This document shows, in pieces, positions 8,019-12,982 of a DNA stretch of 12,982 nucleotides. The position numbers and the translations under genes were made by a program. The stretch spans positions 1 to 12,982 of the forward strand of contig JAPYWU010000020.1 in assembly GCA_028276205.1 (NCBI GenBank). The letters run 5' to 3'. The stretch is from Dictyoglomaceae bacterium. Lineage in GTDB: Bacteria; Dictyoglomota; Dictyoglomia; Dictyoglomales; Dictyoglomaceae. Position 1 is the first letter of the stretch. Every line of letters starts with the position of its first letter. The notes under the pieces were generated by a model. That model searched no databases and had not been told where the DNA came from. It was given only the letters and a program-made list of their open reading frames with translations.

Positions 8019-8963
8019 ATGGAGAAAATAGATATATCTTTTGTTATACCTGTAAAAGATGAAGAAGGAACATTAGAGGAGCTTTATAAAGAGATTGTTA
8101 AAAATACAATTTCTTTAAATCTTTCCTTTGAGATTATTTTTGTTGATGATGGAAGCACAGATAATTCTTATGAAATATTAAAAGAAATTCATAAAAAAGA
8201 TAAAAGGGTAAAACTCATAAAATTTAGAAGGAATTTTGGAAAAGCTTCTGCTTTATCCTCTGGATTTCAGAGAGCAAAAGGAGAGATAATTATCACAATG
8301 GATGCAGATTTGCAAGACGATCCTAAAGAAATTCCAAGATTTATTGAAAAAATAAAAGAAGGATATGATTTGGTATCTGGCTGGAAAAAAGAGAGAAAAG
8401 ATCCTCTTACTAAGAAAATTCCCTCTAAGATATTTAATAAATTAGCAAGTATCCTTACAGGTGTAAAAATACATGACTTTAATTGTGGATATAAAGCTTA
8501 TAGAAGAGAGGTGATTGAAAATCTTGAGATATATGGAGAGTTGTATAGATATATTCCTGCTCTTGCTCACAGTAAAGGTTTTTCTGTGACAGAAATTCCT
8601 GTTATTCATCATGAAAGAAAACATGGCAAATCAAAATATGGATGGGAAAGAATATTAAAAGGGTTCTTAGATTTGATAACAGTAATCTTTATTACTAAAT
8701 TTTTAAAAAGACCTATGCACTTTTTTGGAGGAACAGGAATTATCTTTTTTAGTACTGGATTTATAATAAATCTTTCTTTAGTTATTTATAAATTCTTAAC
8801 AGGAGCATTAATTGGCACAAGACCCCTTCTAACCTTAGGAGTTCTCCTTATGATTGTAGGAGTTCAGTTTTTATCAACAGGGCTTATTGCAGAGATGCTA
8901 AACAATATAACCCATGAAAGAAAAAGAGAGTATTTAATCTTGGAAGAAATTGGTTTTGAATAA
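8019..8963 (+). CDS. GT2 polyprenyl-phosphate glycosyltransferase (DPM1/GtrB/ArnC-like) with two membrane helices
   Basis: A 314-residue enzyme expected to move a sugar from a nucleotide sugar to undecaprenyl phosphate on the inner membrane face. The GT-A domain opens SFVIPVKDEEGTLEEL, with FVDDGSTD (41-48), the metal-binding MDADLQDD (94-101), CGYKAYRREV (156-165) and the ERKHGKSKYG motif (199-208) typical of the DPM1/GtrB group. Two hydrophobic segments follow at about 236-260 and 270-295, then a short charged tail. ATG 8019 is the natural start: the fold begins at once and no earlier start is in frame nearby. There is no Shine-Dalgarno site (leaderless). The stop overlaps the next gene by eight bases, so they are probably translationally coupled. 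The transferred sugar is not determinable; glucose, mannose or a uronate are options. Confidence 0.93.
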   Translation: MEKIDISFVIPVKDEEGTLEELYKEIVKNTISLNLSFEIIFVDDGSTDNSYEILKEIHKKDKRVKLIKFRRNFGKASALSSGFQRAKGEIIITMDADLQDDPKEIPRFIEKIKEGYDLVSGWKKERKDPLTKKIPSKIFNKLASILTGVKIHDFNCGYKAYRREVIENLEIYGELYRYIPALAHSKGFSVTEIPVIHHERKHGKSKYGWERILKGFLDLITVIFITKFLKRPMHFFGGTGIIFFSTGFIINLSLVIYKFLTGALIGTRPLLTLGVLLMIVGVQFLSTGLIAEMLNNITHERKREYLILEEIGFE

Positions 8964-10563
8964 TATTTATCTTGAAAAAATATTAAAAGAGATACCAAGA
9001 ATTTTAGGTCTTTTAGATAAAAATATTACAAGTCCTACTTTTGGCTGTTTTGATAGAAATTTTTGGCATTATAATATTAGTGATTTTCCATGTGTAAGAT
9101 TTCAAGAGGCAGTTCTCACTCTTTCTCTCTTATATTCCTTGGATTTTCCTAATAATACCTATTTTCAGAATAATATTATATTAAGTTATATAAATGCTGG
9201 GATTAATTTCTGGTGTAAAATCCAAAAAAGAGATGGTTCTTTTGATGAATGGTATCCTAATGAGCATAGTTTTGTAGCTACAGCTTTTTCTTCCTACGCA
9301 ATATCAGAAGCACTGCTTCTTTTAAAGGAAAAGATTAAAGATAAAGAAAAGATATTAGAACATTTAAGCCATGCAGGAGATTTTCTTATTAAAAATGAGG
9401 ACTTTACAGCAGTAAATCAGATAGCTGGAAGTATTATTGCTTTATACAATATATATCTTCTTACCTCTGAGGAGAAATATAATCAAGGAGCAAAGACAAA
9501 GCTTGAAAAACTAAGAAATATTCAAAAAGAGGAAGGATGGTTTCCTGAATATGGTGGTCCAGATATTGGTTACCTATCACTTCTTATTGATTATTTAGCA
9601 AAATATCATAAGAAAACAAAGAATGAAAGAGCTAAAAAGATAATTGAAAAAGCTTTGGATTTTTTAGTATATTTTTCCCATCCAGATTTATCTTTTGGTG
9701 GAGAATATGGATCAAGAAATACAAAATATATTATTCCTTCTGGTATAGAATATTCTGCTCATTTTAGCAAGTCTGCAAGAATGATACTTACAACTCTAAG
9801 AAAAGCCTTGTCTTCAGATTTAAGTATTGGTCCCTATAATTTAGATGATAGATATCTTGCCTATATAGGATATACTTATATTCAAGCCTATTATGATTTT
9901 TATCATGGAGATTTAGAGTCTCCTATATATGAAAGGGAATTTTATAGATATTTTCCTGAAAGTGGGATAATTGTAAAAAGTAATAAAAATTTTTATGTAA
10001 TAGGAAATCTAAGAAAAGGAGGAGCATTAAAGATAGATTTTAAAAAGAATAATAGATCACTAAGAGATAGTGGCCCTGTTATATGTATAAAAAATAAGAT
10101 ATATGCACCATCCTTGGATTCATATTCTCATATTCATGTAAATGAGAAATTTGAAACTGAGAATAAGCTTTCTAAAATTTCCTTTACTAAAATGACTCCT
10201 TTTAAGAATTTAATATTTAAACTTTTTCAAATCACATTTGGAAGGAATAAATTCATAGGTTTTTGGGTCAAAAAAATATTGAGAGATCTTCTTATCCCTT
10301 ATAAAAAAAGGGGTAAAATTTTGGCTATCAGAAAGATATATGTGGAGGAAGACAAGATTGTGTTAGAAGATGAGATATTTAGCAAAAATAAAATAGATAG
10401 GATAATATTAGGTATTGAAAATCCTTATATCTTCATACCATCCTCCAGATATTTTCAAATTCAAGAATTAAATACTTATATGCATTTAATAGATATTAAT
10501 AAAGCCCATGTTAAGATAAGGAGAGAGTATAATGTGGAAGGAGAAGAAAAATTTATTTATTAA
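8956..10563 (+). CDS. Putative (alpha/alpha) toroid carbohydrate-active protein, heparinase/uronyl-lyase-like
   Basis: About 535 residues, soluble, with no signal peptide or membrane helix seen. The N-terminal 320 residues are helical with conserved-looking aromatic and acidic clusters: FGCFDRNFWHY (29-39), RDGSFDEWYPNEHSF (92-106), EGWFPEYGGPDIGYLSLLID (193-212) and GGEYGSRN (248-255). Such features suit an (alpha/alpha) toroid as in heparinases, alginate lyases and C5-epimerase-type proteins. The last 200 residues look strand-rich. Its place among uronic-acid and lipid-sugar genes supports a role on a uronate glycan, but without an export signal it may act inside the cell. Family and activity are inferred. 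TTG 8956 is preferred over TTG 8950 because GGAAG (8942-8946) is nine bases upstream of it; no ATG is available. The 3' end overlaps the next gene by 32 bases. Confidence 0.72.
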   Translation: MNNIYLEKILKEIPRILGLLDKNITSPTFGCFDRNFWHYNISDFPCVRFQEAVLTLSLLYSLDFPNNTYFQNNIILSYINAGINFWCKIQKRDGSFDEWYPNEHSFVATAFSSYAISEALLLLKEKIKDKEKILEHLSHAGDFLIKNEDFTAVNQIAGSIIALYNIYLLTSEEKYNQGAKTKLEKLRNIQKEEGWFPEYGGPDIGYLSLLIDYLAKYHKKTKNERAKKIIEKALDFLVYFSHPDLSFGGEYGSRNTKYIIPSGIEYSAHFSKSARMILTTLRKALSSDLSIGPYNLDDRYLAYIGYTYIQAYYDFYHGDLESPIYEREFYRYFPESGIIVKSNKNFYVIGNLRKGGALKIDFKKNNRSLRDSGPVICIKNKIYAPSLDSYSHIHVNEKFETENKLSKISFTKMTPFKNLIFKLFQITFGRNKFIGFWVKKILRDLLIPYKKRGKILAIRKIYVEEDKIVLEDEIFSKNKIDRIILGIENPYIFIPSSRYFQIQELNTYMHLIDINKAHVKIRREYNVEGEEKFIY

Positions 10564-12787
10564 TCTTTTAAAATTAATTATTACCGCTGTTGTCCTTTAT
10601 TTTATCTTTAAAAAGATTCCTGCAAGAGAAATATTATTATCTTTATCTTCTGGTAAAATTTATCCCCTTATAATCGCTTTTATTTTTGGTCTTCTCTTTT
10701 CATTTTTCAAAATTCTTAAATGGCATCTATTATTAAAAACTTTATATACTGAATCTTCTTTTTTAAAATCTATGGAAAGTTATTTTATTGGAATGTCTAT
10801 TGGAATAATAACTCCTGGAAGATTAGGAGAAGTAGCCAGAATTGGAAATATACCTAAGGAGAAAAAATTAGAAGGAACAATGCTTGTTGTTTGGGATAAA
10901 ATATTTGATGTATTAGCAGTATTAATACTTGCAATCTTTGGATTTTATTTCTTTTTTGGTCTATTTTTTGCTATTTTAACAGGGATCATAATACTAATGG
11001 GAATCATACTTTTTTTAAATCCTAAAATCTTAAAAAGAATAAAGAGGAGATTTCCTAAATTTGCTTATATAGATATAAAAGCTTTAGGAATTAACTTTAT
11101 CTTATCTTTAATATCTTATTTTACTGTAATTATAGAAGTATATTTCATTACAAATGCTTTTAACAACTTTTCTTTTAAAAATTCCCTAATAGGATACCCC
11201 ATTGTTATGTTAGCAAACCTTCTTCCAATAACTATTGGTGGATTAGGGGTAAGGGAAGGAGCTTCTATATACTTTCTTGGGAAACTTTCACTTCCTTCTG
11301 CTTCTGCCTTTAACAGTGCCTTTCTCTTATTCTTAATAAATACAGCCCTTCCTGCTATTATAGGACTTTCATATCTTAATAAGGGATTAAAAAATAGTAA
11401 ACTATTAATTGTATTTATCACTTTTATTGGAGCAATTCTAAGGATATTTAAGATCTCTGAAAGGAGTATATGGCTTGATGAAGCTATTACCGCTCAAGTT
11501 TCTATGAGTGGAATATTAGGGATCATCTTAAATAGATCTCAAACAGGTATACATCCACCTTTATATTTTATCCTTATTTATTTCTGGACAAAGATTTTTG
11601 GAGATTCTGAATTTTCCCTCCGTTTTCCCTCATTTATTTTTGGCACACTTTCTATCTTTTTAATATATAAATTTGTAAAGAAAATATATGATAAAGAAAC
11701 CGCTCTTATTTCTTCTATCTTATATTCTCTTTCCCCTTTCTTTATATACTTTTCTCAGGAAGCCAGAATGTATCCATTATTAATATTTTTAGGGCTGCTA
11801 TCTTTGACTTATGTCTATGATCTTTCAATAGAGTTTAACAGGAAGAATCTATTAAAACTTTTAATTGTAAATTCTCTTCTCCTATATACTCATTTTTTCT
11901 CAACTTTACTTATCATATCTGAAAATATTTTTATAATCTTGTTAAATAGAAAAAATATAGAGAATATAAAAAGATGGCTTTTAATACAATTAATAAACTT
12001 ATTAATATTCTCCCCTTGGATCTATGTGATATTAACCAGAAATACTCCTGAGATCTACCAAGGAGCTCAACCTTTATCTCTTAATTCTATTTTAGTTTCT
12101 TTTTATCAAATTTTCTTTGGATTTGTAAGAAGTTTCTTAGAAAGAAGAGGCCTAATCCCAATATTTCTTGTTTTATTTTTATTTTTTATCATCTTAGGAA
12201 TTCTTCCTCCCAATAAAGATAAAAAAGGGCTTTTTCTAAATATACTCTATTTCTTTGTTCCATTTTTATCTCTTATTATTATCTCATCTTTTGGAAAAAG
12301 CTTCTATAGTAGTAGATACCTATCTGCCTTTGCCCCTGGAATCTTAATTTTAATGGCAAGAGGTATTAAAAAGATAAAATTGTATCCATTGATAAATATT
12401 TCTTTGATCTTTTTAGTGCTTATATATTCTATACTTAACACTTCATATTACTTAAGACTAAATACTCTTAATCGCCCTTGGAGAGAAGTAGTAGAATATA
12501 TTCACAAAAATGCACAAGAAGATCATATAGTATTGATAAGTGAAGCCTACTACTATAGACCTTTTGAATATTATAATCGTGGAAAGATATCTTATATTCC
12601 TGTTAATCCAGATTTATTTTACCCTGAAAAATTAGAAAAGGAAATCTCAAATTCTAAAAGGGTTTTTCTTATACTATCAGATGAGAATCAAAGAACTTTA
12701 AAAATTAAAAACTGGCTTGATAGTACATATAAATATAAAGAAAAAAAAGAATTTTATAAACTAAAAATACATATATATGAATCTTAA
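10532..12787 (+). CDS. Fusion membrane protein: AglD/LPG-synthase-TM (flippase-like) domain plus GT39/ArnT-like glycosyltransferase
   Basis: Residues 1 to about 290 match the LPG_synthase_TM/UPF0104 type: repeated membrane helices, SIGIITPGRLGEVARI (89-104) and NLLPITIGGLGVREGASIYF (229-248). From about 292 a GT-C enzyme of the GT39/ArnT kind begins: the first outside loop has WLDEAI (314-319) with the catalytic-type Asp-Glu pair, then HPPLYFILIYFW (341-352), GDSEFSLRFPS (357-367) and YFSQEARMYPLL (406-417), many helices, and a small soluble tail from about 650. GT-C enzymes use lipid-phosphate sugars on the outer face; the GT2 enzyme two genes upstream would make that donor. The N-terminal domain may help move or bind the lipid-linked sugar. 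ATG 10532 has AAGGAGAG (10518-10525) six bases upstream and lies inside the previous gene. No lesion is seen. Confidence 0.88.
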   Translation: MWKEKKNLFINLLKLIITAVVLYFIFKKIPAREILLSLSSGKIYPLIIAFIFGLLFSFFKILKWHLLLKTLYTESSFLKSMESYFIGMSIGIITPGRLGEVARIGNIPKEKKLEGTMLVVWDKIFDVLAVLILAIFGFYFFFGLFFAILTGIIILMGIILFLNPKILKRIKRRFPKFAYIDIKALGINFILSLISYFTVIIEVYFITNAFNNFSFKNSLIGYPIVMLANLLPITIGGLGVREGASIYFLGKLSLPSASAFNSAFLLFLINTALPAIIGLSYLNKGLKNSKLLIVFITFIGAILRIFKISERSIWLDEAITAQVSMSGILGIILNRSQTGIHPPLYFILIYFWTKIFGDSEFSLRFPSFIFGTLSIFLIYKFVKKIYDKETALISSILYSLSPFFIYFSQEARMYPLLIFLGLLSLTYVYDLSIEFNRKNLLKLLIVNSLLLYTHFFSTLLIISENIFIILLNRKNIENIKRWLLIQLINLLIFSPWIYVILTRNTPEIYQGAQPLSLNSILVSFYQIFFGFVRSFLERRGLIPIFLVLFLFFIILGILPPNKDKKGLFLNILYFFVPFLSLIIISSFGKSFYSSRYLSAFAPGILILMARGIKKIKLYPLINISLIFLVLIYSILNTSYYLRLNTLNRPWREVVEYIHKNAQEDHIVLISEAYYYRPFEYYNRGKISYIPVNPDLFYPEKLEKEISNSKRVFLILSDENQRTLKIKNWLDSTYKYKEKKEFYKLKIHIYES

Positions 12788-12802
12788 AAGAAAGGAGATA
12801 AT

Positions 12803-12982
12803 ATGAAAAAGAATATTGGTATTATAGGTACAGGATATATTGGACTTGTTACTTCCTTGGGACTTTCTAAATTAGGTAACAAGGTAATTTGTATGGATGT
12901 AGATGAGGACAAAATATCTCTTCTCAAAAAAGGGATATCTCCTATTTATGAAGAGGGGATAACAGAGCTCCTATATGAAAGC
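12803..12982 (+). CDS. UDP-glucose/nucleotide-sugar 6-dehydrogenase, N-terminal 60 codons, cut by window end
   Basis: ATG 12803 gives MKKNIGIIGTGYIGLVTSLG, the N-terminal NAD-binding motif of the UDP-sugar dehydrogenase family, and stays open to the window end. AGGAG (12793-12797) lies five bases upstream, and the gene starts 15 bases after the fusion gene's stop, so it is the fourth gene of the operon. From codon 7 it is identical in protein to the gene at 1-1287. It is therefore either the same gene seen twice (closed or overlapping sequence) or a recent tandem copy. It supplies the true start missing from the left copy. Confidence 0.95.
   Translation, partial: MKKNIGIIGTGYIGLVTSLGLSKLGNKVICMDVDEDKISLLKKGISPIYEEGITELLYES
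12821..12982. repeat. Terminal direct repeat, right copy
   Basis: Same 162 bases as 1-162, direct orientation, with one silent mismatch (C at 12856 for T at 36). Joining the ends gives a closed unit of 12,820 bp with an intact dehydrogenase gene across the join. Confidence 0.95.

Noticed and set aside
11116..11421. Minus-strand 101-codon open frame, and similar ones at 420-629 and 8442-8624
   Set aside because: These are antisense to well-supported membrane-protein, dehydrogenase and glycosyltransferase genes, with no ribosome sites or domains.
1..12982. Plasmid or phage
   Set aside because: Ends overlap, but there is no replication, partition, mobilisation or phage gene, and the content is chromosomal in character.

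Overview
The window is AT-rich bacterial DNA. Arginine is mostly AGA, the proteins are rich in Lys, Glu and Ile, Shine-Dalgarno sites of the AAGGAGG/GGAGGTG type are clear, and some genes start with TTG. This suits a low-GC, probably thermophilic bacterium; a Dictyoglomus-like organism is my guess from general resemblance, not a demonstrated match. I saw no rRNA, tRNA, CRISPR array or replication gene.

Layout. (1) Positions 1-1287 are a UDP-sugar dehydrogenase gene lacking its first six codons, followed by a possible 8-codon stump of the next gene. (2) Positions 1345-8000 are a graveyard. It holds a decayed gene for a secreted protein (1345-3067, minus), two intact genes (an SDR oxidoreductase at 3159-3911 plus, and a VOC/glyoxalase-fold protein at 3919-4317 minus), a decayed family-5 solute-binding protein (4335-6124, minus), an open frame joining half of a sugar-ABC ATPase to the tail of a YgiQ-type radical-SAM protein (6129-7136, minus), a terminator-like hairpin, the C-terminal stump of a sugar-binding protein (7228-7487, minus), and a shredded transposase (about 7485-7962, plus). 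(3) Positions 8019-12982 are an intact, tightly packed plus-strand operon: a GT2 polyprenyl-phosphate sugar transferase, a putative (alpha/alpha) toroid protein, a 751-residue fusion of an AglD-like membrane domain and a GT39/ArnT-like glycosyltransferase, and the start of a UDP-sugar dehydrogenase. Its predicted promoter abuts the start codon, implying a leaderless mRNA.

The first 162 bases recur at the very end (12821-12982) with one synonymous mismatch. The sequence therefore closes on itself inside the dehydrogenase gene: it is either a 12,820-bp circle or tandem unit, or a contig with overlapping ends. Read across that join, the operon would be GT2 - toroid protein - AglD/GT39 fusion - UDP-sugar dehydrogenase (434 aa).

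Inferred teamwork: the dehydrogenase makes a UDP-uronic acid, the GT2 enzyme loads a sugar on a lipid carrier, the fusion protein moves or uses lipid-linked sugar at the outer membrane face, and the toroid protein may modify or cleave the uronate-containing glycan. Against this intact operon, the central region shows many nonsense and frameshift lesions and at least four likely breakpoints, suggesting deletion and rearrangement around an insertion sequence, or less likely a misassembly.
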